Assembly (NCBI GenBank): GCA_963702195.1
Contig: OY969725.1
Span: 1,302,001-1,366,000, forward strand
Origin: AC-56 sp963702195
GTDB lineage: Bacteria; Actinomycetota; Thermoleophilia; Solirubrobacterales; 70-9
Direction of reading: 5' to 3'
DNA: 64,000 bases
The translations under genes and the position numbers were made by a program. Positions 35,720 to 47,110 of this stretch are shown piece after piece. The notes under the pieces are model-generated. The model was not told the origin of the DNA, searched no databases, and worked only from the letters and a program-made list of their open reading frames with translations. The stretch's first letter is position 1. Each line of letters starts with the position of its first letter.

Positions 35720-38101
35720 TTGACCCTCTTCGTCACCTGGTTCCTGTTTCCGCTCGTCCTCGCGGCGCTGGCGATCGGCTGCGGCCTGCTGGTCGAACGG
35801 ATCGCCGACATCAAGCTGCCCGGCGTCCTTCTGCCCGTCACCGGGCTGGCCCTGGTCATCGTCGTGGCGCAGTTCCTGACGTTGGACGGCGGGCTCGCTG
35901 AGGTCATCACCCCCCTCGTCGTGGCGCTCGCGGTGGTCGGGTTCGGGCTCTCCCTGCCGGTGATCGACCGCGGTATCGCCTGGTGGGCGGCGGTCGCCGC
36001 CGTCGCCGTGTTCGCCATCTACGCGGCGCCCATCGTCCTGTCAGGCGAGGCGACCTTCGCCGGCTACATCAAGCTCGACGACACCGCCACCTGGATGGCG
36101 CTCACGGACCGGGTGATGCAGGATGGCCGGAGCCTCGCAGAGCTGCCGCCGTCCACCTACGAGGCGACGCTCGCCTTCAATCTCGGCGCCGGCTATCCCG
36201 TCGGCGTCTTCCTGCCGCTCGGCGTGGGGCGCGCGCTCGTCGGCCAGGACGTCGCCTGGGTGATCCAGCCGTACATGGCCTTCATGGGGGCGCTGCTTGC
36301 GTTGGGGGCATGGTCGATCACCGAGCCCCTCGTCAAGTCCCCTCGACTGCGGGCGCTGGCCGCGTTTCTGGGCGCGCAGTCGACGCTGCTCTTCGGCTAC
36401 TACCTGTGGGGCGGGATCAAGGAGATGGCGGCGGCCGCGCTGGTGGTCTCGATGGCGGGGATGGCCGCGTTCGCCATCCGAAGATGGGAGTCGTGGCGAC
36501 CGCTCGTGCCGCTGGCGATCATGAGCGCGGCGCTGATCGCGGTCCTGAGCGGTGGGGGAGCGGTCTGGCTCGTGCCGATCCTGGTGGTTGTGCTGGTCGT
36601 CTTCGTCCGGCTGCTCGGCTGGGCGACTTCGCTGATCAGGGCGGGGGTGTTTGCGGCTGCGACGGTCGTGATGTGCCTGCCGGTGATCATCCCCGGCGGC
36701 CTCCTGCCCCCGACCTCGTCGCCGCTGACCAGCGAGACCGCGCTGGGCAACCTCTACCACCCGTTGAGCGTGCTCCAGCTCTTCGGGGTGTGGCCGAACG
36801 GGGACTTCCGCCTCGATCCCCATCAACTGACGACGACCTACATCCTGGTCGCGATCGTGGGCCTCGCCGCCGTACTCGGCCTGGCGCTCGCCGTGCGGGC
36901 CAAGTCGTGGGCGTTGGTGATCTACCTCGGCGCCGCGATCGTGGCGTCGCTCGCGATCTTCGTGATCGGCTCGCCCTGGGTCGGCGGCAAGGCGCTCGCG
37001 ACCGCCTCGCCGGCGATCCCGATCGTGGCCGCGGCCGGAGGCGTGGCGTTGTTCGCCGCCGGCCGCCAGGTGGAGGGCTCGATCCTGGTCGCGGTGCTCG
37101 CCGTCGGCGTCCTTTGGTCGAATGCGCTCGCCTACCGGGACGTGAGCCTGGCGCCGCGGGCGCAGCTCGCCGAGCTCGAGACGATCGCGGGCGTCCTCGG
37201 CGACAAGGGGCCGACCCTGATGACGGAATACCAGCCGTACGGCGCGCGGCATTTCCTCCGCGATGCGGCAGCCGAGGGCGCGTCGGAGCTGCGACGCCGC
37301 AAGGATCCCCTCCTGAGCGGCCACGGCCTGCGCAAGGGCACGACCGCGGACATCGACCAGTTCCAGCTCGGACCGATCCTCGTCTACCGGAACCTGGTGC
37401 TGCGCCGGGGCCCGGGTGGCAGCCGGCCGCCGTCCCCGTACCAGCTCGTCCACGAGGGCGAGTACTACGACGTCTGGCAACGGCCCGCCGACTCGACCCG
37501 GTTCGTGATCGACCACCTCGGCCTCGGCACCGACACGGACCCGGCCGGCATCCCGAAATGCTCCGACGTGCACCACCTCGCCCGCGAGGCCGGTCCCGGA
37601 GGCACCCTGGCTGCTGTCAGCCGCGATCCGGTCGTGGTCGTCCCGATGAGCGAGACCAAGCACCCCGCGGCGTGGAACTCGCCCGACTTTCCCTCCTCCC
37701 TGGTGCCCAGTACGCCCGGGACCCTGACCGCGCGGGTGCAGATCCCGCAGACCGGCAACTACGACGTCTACCTGGGGGGCTCGGTGCGTCCGAAGGTGGA
37801 CCTGTCGGTCGACGGCAAGCACGTCAGCTCCGTCCGCGGCTTCCTCAACAACTTCGGCGAGTACGTGCCCTTCGGGTCCACGCGGCTGGCGGCCGGAGCA
37901 CACACGATCACGATGACGTTCCACGGGTCCGACCTGTATCCGGGCAGCGGCGGTCCACCCGAGCCGATCGGGCCGCTCGGCCTCACCGACCAGGACGCGG
38001 CGAGCACGAAGGTCTCCTACTTCCCGGCGAGCCAGGCGAGCCAGCTCTGCGGGCAGCGATGGGACTGGATCGAGGCCGTCCAGGGCGCGAGCGGCTCCTG
38101 A
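35720..38101 (+). CDS. Large polytopic membrane protein, GT-C-like, with C-terminal extracellular domain
   Basis: A 793-residue protein. The first 470 or so residues contain about a dozen hydrophobic helices; an early loop has FAGYIKLDDTATWMALTDRVMQDGR, with the acidic pair typical of the first loop of GT-C glycosyltransferases. A soluble part follows (TLMTEYQPYGARHFLRDAAAEGA), then a beta-rich end (VQIPQTGNYDVYLGGSVRPKVDLSVDGKHV) like a carbohydrate-binding or jelly-roll domain. The role could be transfer of sugars to exported products, including the surface proteins upstream, but this is inference. TTG 35720 is the only usable start before the first helix. Confidence 0.75.
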   Translation: MTLFVTWFLFPLVLAALAIGCGLLVERIADIKLPGVLLPVTGLALVIVVAQFLTLDGGLAEVITPLVVALAVVGFGLSLPVIDRGIAWWAAVAAVAVFAIYAAPIVLSGEATFAGYIKLDDTATWMALTDRVMQDGRSLAELPPSTYEATLAFNLGAGYPVGVFLPLGVGRALVGQDVAWVIQPYMAFMGALLALGAWSITEPLVKSPRLRALAAFLGAQSTLLFGYYLWGGIKEMAAAALVVSMAGMAAFAIRRWESWRPLVPLAIMSAALIAVLSGGGAVWLVPILVVVLVVFVRLLGWATSLIRAGVFAAATVVMCLPVIIPGGLLPPTSSPLTSETALGNLYHPLSVLQLFGVWPNGDFRLDPHQLTTTYILVAIVGLAAVLGLALAVRAKSWALVIYLGAAIVASLAIFVIGSPWVGGKALATASPAIPIVAAAGGVALFAAGRQVEGSILVAVLAVGVLWSNALAYRDVSLAPRAQLAELETIAGVLGDKGPTLMTEYQPYGARHFLRDAAAEGASELRRRKDPLLSGHGLRKGTTADIDQFQLGPILVYRNLVLRRGPGGSRPPSPYQLVHEGEYYDVWQRPADSTRFVIDHLGLGTDTDPAGIPKCSDVHHLAREAGPGGTLAAVSRDPVVVVPMSETKHPAAWNSPDFPSSLVPSTPGTLTARVQIPQTGNYDVYLGGSVRPKVDLSVDGKHVSSVRGFLNNFGEYVPFGSTRLAAGAHTITMTFHGSDLYPGSGGPPEPIGPLGLTDQDAASTKVSYFPASQASQLCGQRWDWIEAVQGASGS

Positions 38102-38152
38102 AGCGCCGCGAGTCGATACGCGGTCCCACCCCGTCGCGGGATGGCCTCAGGG

Positions 38153-38339
38153 CTACTTGACCCGACCGAGCGACGCTGTCCAGCCGGTTCCGGTCAAGGC
38201 GACATGCTTGCGCCCCGGGAGGTTGACCTTCAGGTTGCCCGTCCAGGCGTCCGGCGACTCGAAGTCCGCCGTCCCGTAGAAGGGAGCGGGTGGCTCCTTC
38301 CTCGGAGCGCCCCGCCGGTTTGCGTGAACCGAGGCAGCC
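38153..38339 (-). pseudogene. C-terminal remnant of a protein gene
   Basis: The minus strand reads about 55 clean codons ending FYGTADFESPDAWTGNL, KVNLPGRKHVALTGTGW and a stop. The composition is protein-like (aromatics, Gly and Pro at turn positions, no Arg excess), unlike shadow frames here, but no start codon or upstream part exists: a stop lies just upstream. It looks like the tail of a decayed secreted protein gene, in the gap between the GT-C-like gene and uvrB. Confidence 0.4.
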
Positions 38340-38398
38340 TATAGCCGCCGCCCGAGCCCCCCGCACGGCTACGCGGCCGGAGCCGCATCTCGCGTGGC

Positions 38399-38404
38399 TA
38401 TCGT
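38399..38404 (+). promoter_or_regulatory. Probable -10 box (TATCGT) of uvrB
   Basis: TATCGT ends 7 nt before the GTG at 38412 and supports that start over the upstream GTGs at 38394 and 38403. No LexA-type GAAC-N4-GTTC box was seen upstream; a GGTT/AACC inverted repeat (38316-38331) is present but unlike it. Confidence 0.45.
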
Positions 38405-38411
38405 GGTCCCT

Positions 38412-40412
38412 GTGCCCGAGTTCAAGCTCAACCCGGCCTACACACCTACCGCCGACCAGCCGCAGGCGATCGCGTCGCTCGCCGAGGGCCTCGGCGCGGA
38501 GGAACGGTTCCTCACGCTGCTCGGCGCCACCGGCACCGGCAAGACCTTCACGATGGCCGGGACGATCGAGGCGATGCAGCGCCCGGCGCTCGTCATCGCG
38601 CACAACAAGACCCTCGCGGCGCAGCTCTGCAACGAGTTTCGGGAGTTCTTCCCGGACAACGCCGTCGAGTACTTCGTCAGCTACTACGACTATTACCAGC
38701 CCGAGGCCTACGTCCCGGCCCAGGATCTCTACATCGAGAAGGACTCGTCCATAAACGACGAGATCGACCGGCTGCGCCACTCGGCCACCGCCGCGTTGCT
38801 CGCGCGCCGCGACGTCGTGATCGTCGCCTCGGTCTCGTGCATCTACGGCATCGGGTCGCCGGAGCTCTACAAGGAGCAGATGCAGCTGTTCAAGGTCGGC
38901 GACTGGGTCGACCGCGACGAGACCTTCCGCAAGCTGATCGGCATGCAGTACGGCCGCAACGACACCAACCTGACGCGCGGGACGTTCAGGGTGAAGGGCG
39001 AGATCCTCGAGGTGTTCCCGGCCTACGCCGAGACCGCGTACCGCATCGCCCTGTTCGGCGACGAGGTCGAGTCGATCCAGCACTTCGACCCGCTGACCGG
39101 CGAGGTGCTCGACGAGATCGACCACGTGGCGGTGTGGCCGGCGACGCACTACGTCACCAAGGAGGAGACGATCGAGCGCTCCGTCTCCGAGATCAAGCAC
39201 GAGCTCAACGAGCGCGTCGCCTTCTTCGAGGAGCGGGGCAAGCTGCTCGAGGCGCACCGCCTGCGGCAGCGCACCGAGTACGACGTGGAGCTGCTCAAGG
39301 AGCTGGGCTTCGCGCCGGGGATCGAGAACTACTCGCGGATCCTCGACGGCCGGCCGGAGGGCAGCCCGCCCCATACGCTCATCGACTACTTCCCCGAGGA
39401 CTTCGTGGTCTTCGTGGACGAGTCGCACCAGACGATCCCGCAGCTCGGCGGGATGTACGAGGGCGACCGCTCCCGCAAGCAGACGCTCGTCGATCACGGC
39501 TTCCGGCTCCCGTCGGCACTCGACAACCGGCCGCTTCGCTTCGAGGAGTACCTGAGCCGGATCGGCCAGATGGTGATGGTCTCTGCGACGCCCGGTGAGT
39601 TCGAGCGTGCCTCTGCCGCGCGCATCGTCGAGCAGATCGTCCGGCCCACGGGCATCGTCGACCCGGATGTGCAGGTGCGCGAGACGCGCAACCAGATCGA
39701 CGATCTGATGAACGAGGTCCGCCGGCGTGTCGAGATCGGCGAGCGCACGCTGGTGACGACGCTCACCAAGAAGATGGCCGAGGACCTCACGGCCTACCTC
39801 CTCGAGCACGGCTTCCGGGTGCGGTACCTGCACTCCGAGATCGACACGCTCGAGCGCATCCAGATCGTCCGCGACCTGCGGCTCGGCGAGTACGACGTGC
39901 TGGTTGGCGTGAACCTCCTGCGCGAGGGATTGGACCTGCCCGAGGTCTCGCTGGTCGGGATCCTCGACGCGGACAAGGAGGGCTTCCTGCGCGGCGAGAC
40001 GAGCCTGATCCAGACCATCGGCCGCGCTGCACGAAACGTGCGCGGCCAGGTGCTCATGTACGCCGACCGCGAGACGGAGGCAATGCGCGCGGCCCTCCGC
40101 GAGACGGACCGCCGGCGCGAGATCCAGCTGGCGTACAACCGGGAGCACGGCATCACCCCGGAGACGGTCCAGAAGGGCATCTCCGACATCAGCGACTTCC
40201 TGGCGATGGAGTCGCGCGCGACTCCGGCTCGCCGGCGGCGCCGTCAGCACGACGGCGAGGCGATCAAGTCGCCCGAACAGCTGGAGAAGATCATCGTCGA
40301 GCTCGAGGAGGAGATGCTCGCGGCGGCCGACGAGCTCCGCTTCGAGGAGGCCGGCCGCATCCGCGACGAGCTCAAGGAGCTGCGCGCGGACCTGGACGCC
40401 CTGCGGGCCTAA
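38412..40412 (+). CDS. uvrB: UvrABC excision nuclease subunit B
   Basis: Damage-verifying helicase-like subunit of nucleotide excision repair, 666 residues. Starts PEFKLNPAYTPTADQP; Walker A is GATGTGKTFT, the beta-hairpin region is YYDYYQPEAYVPAQDLYIEKDSS, the DEAD-like box is VVFVDESHQTIPQ, and later helicase motifs include SATPGEF, GVNLLREGLDLPEVSLV and QTIGRAARN. The C-terminal UVR motif (LEEEMLAAADELRFEEAGRIRDEL) binds UvrC. The GTG at 38412 gives the usual N terminus and has a -10 box 7 nt upstream. uvrA lies 3.7 kb downstream on the same strand. Confidence 0.97.
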   Translation: MPEFKLNPAYTPTADQPQAIASLAEGLGAEERFLTLLGATGTGKTFTMAGTIEAMQRPALVIAHNKTLAAQLCNEFREFFPDNAVEYFVSYYDYYQPEAYVPAQDLYIEKDSSINDEIDRLRHSATAALLARRDVVIVASVSCIYGIGSPELYKEQMQLFKVGDWVDRDETFRKLIGMQYGRNDTNLTRGTFRVKGEILEVFPAYAETAYRIALFGDEVESIQHFDPLTGEVLDEIDHVAVWPATHYVTKEETIERSVSEIKHELNERVAFFEERGKLLEAHRLRQRTEYDVELLKELGFAPGIENYSRILDGRPEGSPPHTLIDYFPEDFVVFVDESHQTIPQLGGMYEGDRSRKQTLVDHGFRLPSALDNRPLRFEEYLSRIGQMVMVSATPGEFERASAARIVEQIVRPTGIVDPDVQVRETRNQIDDLMNEVRRRVEIGERTLVTTLTKKMAEDLTAYLLEHGFRVRYLHSEIDTLERIQIVRDLRLGEYDVLVGVNLLREGLDLPEVSLVGILDADKEGFLRGETSLIQTIGRAARNVRGQVLMYADRETEAMRAALRETDRRREIQLAYNREHGITPETVQKGISDISDFLAMESRATPARRRRRQHDGEAIKSPEQLEKIIVELEEEMLAAADELRFEEAGRIRDELKELRADLDALRA

Positions 40413-40666
40413 GCGGTCAAGCACGGCGATGAGAGCCGATCGGCTGACCAGGCGCCGCGCGTATCCCTCCGCCACTGGCGCCCGCCGCACGGTCGAGATC
40501 GCCGGATGAACGCTGGTGCGCGAGAACCGGAACGAGCCCAGAGAAACATTCAGCGCCCCCGCTTGAGTGGCCTTTGCCGCCCATAACCGGGCAAACGACA
40601 CCAAGGCCCGTGTGGACTCGGCAGTGGCCGGTGTTTGAGGCGAGAAACCCCCGCTGAAGGCTGGTA

Positions 40667-40672
40667 TATGGT
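40667..40672 (+). promoter_or_regulatory. Probable -10 box (TATGGT) before the gene at 40679
   Basis: TATGGT ends 6 nt before the GTG start, the same hexamer and spacing as at pfkA. Confidence 0.45.
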
Positions 40673-40678
40673 CAGCGG

Positions 40679-41911
40679 GTGGAAGGGGTTCGGCCGCTGT
40701 CCCGCGATCGGCGCGCCGACGTCGTCGCTCTGGCGTTGATCGTCTGCGCCGTCGCCGTGTTGGCGATCAAGTGGGCCGACGAGGTGATCTGGTCGCCCGA
40801 CGCTCTGTTCTACCAGTCGCGCGTCGAGCAGATCCGGGGGGCCTCCAGGGAGGAGGCGCTCGACAAGGTCTGGAACGGACCGCTCGCAGCCGGCTTCCGC
40901 AACGATGACTCGCTGCGGGCAAGACCGGACCAGGCCCTTGCGGATCCGCGCTGGATCCCGGAGAGCTACGACCTCTACGCCCGGCGCTGGACGGTGCCGC
41001 TGCTCGCGGCCGCGGTCTACCCGATCTTCGGGGTCGACAGCCTCGAGGCGATCAACATCGTCGGGACGCTCGTCTTCGCGGTGGCCCTGTTTCTGCTGCT
41101 GCGGCGGCGGTTCGACCCCCTCGCCTCGTTCATCGGCGTCGCGGCCGTGCTCGCCTGGCCCGACCTGCGATGGGCGTTCCTGCCGCTGAGCGACGCGTGG
41201 GGGCTGGCGATGCTCACGGTCACCTTCCTCATCGGGATCAAGGCGCTCGACAGCTGGTCGGGCGGCTGGCTCGCGGCCTGGACGGCGTCGATCGTCATCC
41301 TGAGCGTCACCCGGGAGCTGACGCCAATCGCTGTGTTCGCGGCCGGGGCGGTCGCGATCGTCTACGGCCTCCGCCGGATCGGTGACTGGCGCCAGCCGGC
41401 CCTGCTGGCCGTCACCGGGGTCCTCGGAACCCTGCCCGCCCAGCTCGCGTTCCAGGGCAAGTCGCTGAACTGGGGGTTCGCGTATGCGTTCTCCGGCAAC
41501 CGGATCCCGACGGATACGAGCTGGAGCTTCGTCTTCGACCACTACTGGTCGGCCCTCGAAACCGGCACCCGGCAGAGCTTCGACTACCTGTTCGCGGCGA
41601 ATCCGGTGTACCTGGAGTCGGCCTGGCCGCTGTGGCCGTTCACAATCCCTCTCCTGATCGGGCTCATCATGGTGTTTGCAGTGAGCAGCTCGACTCCGGG
41701 GGACCCGTACCTGACGTTCATGCGGGGCGCGTTCGTCGGTGAGGCACTCATCCTGCTGATCGCGCCGACCTTTCAGGACCTGCGCTACGAGTACCCGCTG
41801 CTGCCGATCGCGGCCGTGGGAATCGCGCTGGCCGTCGGTCTGATCCGAGCCTGGATATCAGGTGCGGGACGACCAACCAGGGGCCGACCCGACTCGGCGT
41901 CGGTGCCGTAG
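40679..41911 (+). CDS. Polytopic membrane protein, GT-C glycosyltransferase-like
   Basis: A 410-residue integral membrane protein with about nine to ten helices. The first (VVALALIVCAVAVLAIKWA) is followed by a loop with DEVIWSPDALFYQSRVEQIRG, an acidic/aromatic first loop as in GT-C transferases. A conserved ARRWTVPLLAAAVYPIFG and an SVTRELTPIAVFAAGA segment follow. The tail is polar (GRPTRGRPDSASVP). Substrate and pathway are unknown; the similarity in plan to the 35720 protein suggests a surface polysaccharide or glycoprotein role, not proven. The start is supported by the -10 box 6 nt upstream. Confidence 0.75.
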   Translation: MEGVRPLSRDRRADVVALALIVCAVAVLAIKWADEVIWSPDALFYQSRVEQIRGASREEALDKVWNGPLAAGFRNDDSLRARPDQALADPRWIPESYDLYARRWTVPLLAAAVYPIFGVDSLEAINIVGTLVFAVALFLLLRRRFDPLASFIGVAAVLAWPDLRWAFLPLSDAWGLAMLTVTFLIGIKALDSWSGGWLAAWTASIVILSVTRELTPIAVFAAGAVAIVYGLRRIGDWRQPALLAVTGVLGTLPAQLAFQGKSLNWGFAYAFSGNRIPTDTSWSFVFDHYWSALETGTRQSFDYLFAANPVYLESAWPLWPFTIPLLIGLIMVFAVSSSTPGDPYLTFMRGAFVGEALILLIAPTFQDLRYEYPLLPIAAVGIALAVGLIRAWISGAGRPTRGRPDSASVP

Positions 41912-41914
41912 CGG

Positions 41915-41920
41915 TAATCT
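41915..41920 (+). promoter_or_regulatory. Probable -10 box (TAATCT) of the coiled-coil protein gene
   Basis: TAATCT ends 6 nt before the ATG at 41927. Confidence 0.45.
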
Positions 41921-41926
41921 CGGCGC

Positions 41927-42523
41927 ATGGATGCCAAGAAGCTCGTCGACCAGGTTGCGGCCAAGGTGCGCGACGCGATCGACGAGGCACAGCAGCAGGC
42001 GGACGAGATCGTGAAGGAGGCGGAGGCGCAGGCCAAGCGCGTGCGCGAGGAGGCAGACCGCCTGCGCGGAGAGGCCGAGCGGATTCGGGCCGACGCGGAG
42101 GCGGACGCCCGCAAGCGCCTGGACGAGGTCCAGGCCGCGCTCAAGGACCTGCAGGGCCGGCTCTCCGGCAAGCCCGGCAGCGAGGTGGACCCAGGCCCCG
42201 TGACGGTCCCCGAGCCGACCCCGGCGCCGGTCCCTGAGCCCACGCCCGAGCCAGTCCCGGAGCCGACGCCGGAGCCGGCGCCAGAGCCCTCGCCCGAGCC
42301 GGTGCCCGAGCCGACGCCCCCCGTGGAGACCCCCGCCGCGGCGGAGTCCAACGGCGATGCCCAGGGCGGTGATGGCGCGGACGCGGCCGCACGCCTCGTC
42401 GCGATGAAGCTGGCGCTGGACGGGACCTCTCGCGAGGACGCACGTGAGCAGCTTGCGGCGGAGTACGAGGTCGCGGACCTCGACGCCCTGCTCGACGACG
42501 TCTACTCGAAGGCCGGCAAGTAG
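41927..42523 (+). CDS. Coiled-coil protein with Pro-Glu repeats
   Basis: A 198-residue, probably cytoplasmic protein. Residues 1-85 form a long charged helix (DAIDEAQQQADEIVKEAEAQ...) rich in Ala/Glu/Arg heptads, like DivIVA- or ATP-synthase-b-type coiled coils. Residues 90-140 are a PEPTPEPVPEP repeat that would act as a stiff spacer. The last 50 or so residues form a small helical domain (AARLVAMKLALDGTSREDAREQL ... LDALLDDVYSKAGK). No catalytic motif or membrane segment is seen. A scaffold role at the envelope is a guess. Confidence 0.75.
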   Translation: MDAKKLVDQVAAKVRDAIDEAQQQADEIVKEAEAQAKRVREEADRLRGEAERIRADAEADARKRLDEVQAALKDLQGRLSGKPGSEVDPGPVTVPEPTPAPVPEPTPEPVPEPTPEPAPEPSPEPVPEPTPPVETPAAAESNGDAQGGDGADAAARLVAMKLALDGTSREDAREQLAAEYEVADLDALLDDVYSKAGK

Positions 42524-42591
42524 CCCCGTCCTGAGCGCGAGCGGTCGAGGGTGCCGCGGCACGCTCGAAAGCCCCTTGGCAACCTAGATGG

Positions 42592-43788
42592 ATGCGCGCC
42601 CAACGCTACAGGCGCATACTCGCGATCCGCGAGGCGAGGGTGCCGATCCTGGCGACCGCGATCGATCGCATCCCGATCGCCTCGCTGTCGCTGTCGACGA
42701 TCCTGCTGGTCCACGCCGAGACGGGCTCGTTTTCGACCGCTGGCATCGTCGAGGCCGCCTTCGCGCTCGCGACCGCCGTCTCGCTGCCGGTGCAGGGCCG
42801 CCTCGTGGACAGGCTCGGCCAGACCGAGGTGCTCGGCATCGCGGCGGTCCTCAACCCGATCACCCTGATCGGGCTCGTCGTCGCCGCCCATGCGGGAGCG
42901 GGAACGGCCGCGCTCGCCCTCATCGCGGCACTCTGCGGTGCCACCACGCCGGCGACCGGATCGTGCATGCGGGCTCTGTGGGCCAGCCTCGTGACCGATG
43001 CCGGGCTGCGCCAGAGTGCCTTCGCGCTCGACGCGATCTCGCTCGAGGTCGCGTTCATCCTCGGCCCGCTCCTCACGGGCGCGCTGGTCGCAGTCGGCTC
43101 GCCCACGCTCGCAATCCTCTTCAATGCCGCCCTCGCGATGATCGGCACGCTGCTGTTCGTGGTCTCCCGAGCGTCGCGGGACTGGCGGGGGGACGGCGGA
43201 CCGAGGCATTGGGCGGGCCCGCTGCGGTCGCGCGCGATCGTTCTGATCGTCTTGGTGGAGCTGAGCTTCGGCGTGGCACTCGGGGCGATGGAGATCTCGA
43301 CCACCGCCTTCGCCACGGGCGAGGGGTCGGCGAGCCTCGCGGGGGCGTTGATCGCGGCCCAGGCGGCGGCCAGCTTCGCCGCCGGCGTCTGGTACGGATC
43401 GCGCCACCACGAGTCGCCTGCGTCGAGCCGGTACGTGCGGCTCAGCTTCATGCTCGCGCTGGGCTTCGTGCCGCTCCTGTTCACGACCTCGATCGTCGAG
43501 GCGGTGCCGCTGATGGCCCTGAGCGGGCTGGCGCTCGCCCCTGTGACCGCGGCCCTCTATTCGCTGGTGGACCAGATCGCCCCGCCGGGCTCCGCCACCG
43601 AGACGTTCACCTGGATGATCACCTCGATCGTGTCCGGCGCCGCCGGTGGGCAGGCGATCGGGGGGCTGCTCGTCAACGGCGGTCATCCGCACAGGGGGTT
43701 CGCGGCGGCCGTGGTGGCCGCGGGTATCGGCGCCGCCATTGCGTTCGCGGCCCGCCCCAGCTTCCGCCCGGCGGCCAGTACGGCCTGA
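42592..43788 (+). CDS. Major facilitator superfamily transporter
   Basis: A 398-residue protein with about 12 hydrophobic helices. Helices 2-3 enclose an MFS signature-like loop (GRLVDRLGQTEVLG), and a longer cytoplasmic loop separates the halves (SRASRDWRGDGGPRHWAG). The C-terminal half includes FTWMITSIVSGAAGGQAIGG. The substrate cannot be predicted; the general form matches YfcJ/drug-efflux-like members. The ATG at 42592 directly precedes a basic stretch before helix 1; no Shine-Dalgarno of note. Confidence 0.88.
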   Translation: MRAQRYRRILAIREARVPILATAIDRIPIASLSLSTILLVHAETGSFSTAGIVEAAFALATAVSLPVQGRLVDRLGQTEVLGIAAVLNPITLIGLVVAAHAGAGTAALALIAALCGATTPATGSCMRALWASLVTDAGLRQSAFALDAISLEVAFILGPLLTGALVAVGSPTLAILFNAALAMIGTLLFVVSRASRDWRGDGGPRHWAGPLRSRAIVLIVLVELSFGVALGAMEISTTAFATGEGSASLAGALIAAQAAASFAAGVWYGSRHHESPASSRYVRLSFMLALGFVPLLFTTSIVEAVPLMALSGLALAPVTAALYSLVDQIAPPGSATETFTWMITSIVSGAAGGQAIGGLLVNGGHPHRGFAAAVVAAGIGAAIAFAARPSFRPAASTA

Positions 43789-44033
43789 GGACAACGGGCA
43801 ATGAGGGGGAGCGACCCGGCCGAACGGGCACTCGGCCAGGCCTGAGCGAACGATGGATGGATTTCCGCAAGATAGGCGCGGGAATCGCACCAACGCTTAC
43901 TTGGTGCCGGGTGGTGCCGGGTCACGGCAATCCGCGTCCGGTTTCCGGACGTAGATTGCGTTGATCCGGGGGTAACGCCTGGATTTGCCCACTTTGGGTG
44001 CCCTTTTTTGGGCGCTGCCCGGCGGCCCAGTGG

Positions 44034-44045
44034 GAACGCCCGTTC
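44034..44045 (+). promoter_or_regulatory. LexA (SOS) box upstream of uvrA
   Basis: GAAC-GCCC-GTTC is a perfect inverted repeat of the Gram-positive/actinobacterial LexA core (GAAC-N4-GTTC), with G rather than C or T before the left arm. It lies 7 nt upstream of a TAGAAT -10 (44053-44058), so bound LexA would block RNA polymerase. This matches the known SOS control of uvrA in many bacteria. Confidence 0.7.
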
Positions 44046-44052
44046 GCGTCCG

Positions 44053-44058
44053 TAGAAT
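44053..44058 (+). promoter_or_regulatory. Probable -10 box (TAGAAT) of uvrA
   Basis: TAGAAT ends 12 nt before the ATG at 44071, leaving a very short leader. The LexA-type box occupies the position between -10 and -35. Confidence 0.5.
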
Positions 44059-44070
44059 CGACTGAGAGTT

Positions 44071-47094
<3,024 letters not shown>

Positions 47095-47110
47095 CCGGGG
47101 CACCGGCCGT

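Larger units (their letters stand above)
43789..44070 (+). other. Intergenic region upstream of uvrA with hairpins
   Basis: 282 bp without a gene. It holds a perfect hairpin CGTCCGG-TTT-CCGGACG (43935-43951), a GCCC-TTTTTT-GGGC inverted repeat (near 44000-44013), the LexA-type box and the -10 box of uvrA. The first hairpin may end the MFS transcript. Confidence 0.5.

Noticed and set aside
37983..40604. 873-codon minus-strand open frame opposite uvrB
   Set aside because: It is a shadow of uvrB codon bias in high-GC DNA; its composition is Arg/Leu/Val-rich with no recognisable domain.
40413..40678. Possible gene between uvrB and the polytopic protein gene
   Set aside because: The open frames there are extensions of shadow frames; only the -10 box at 40667 is convincing.
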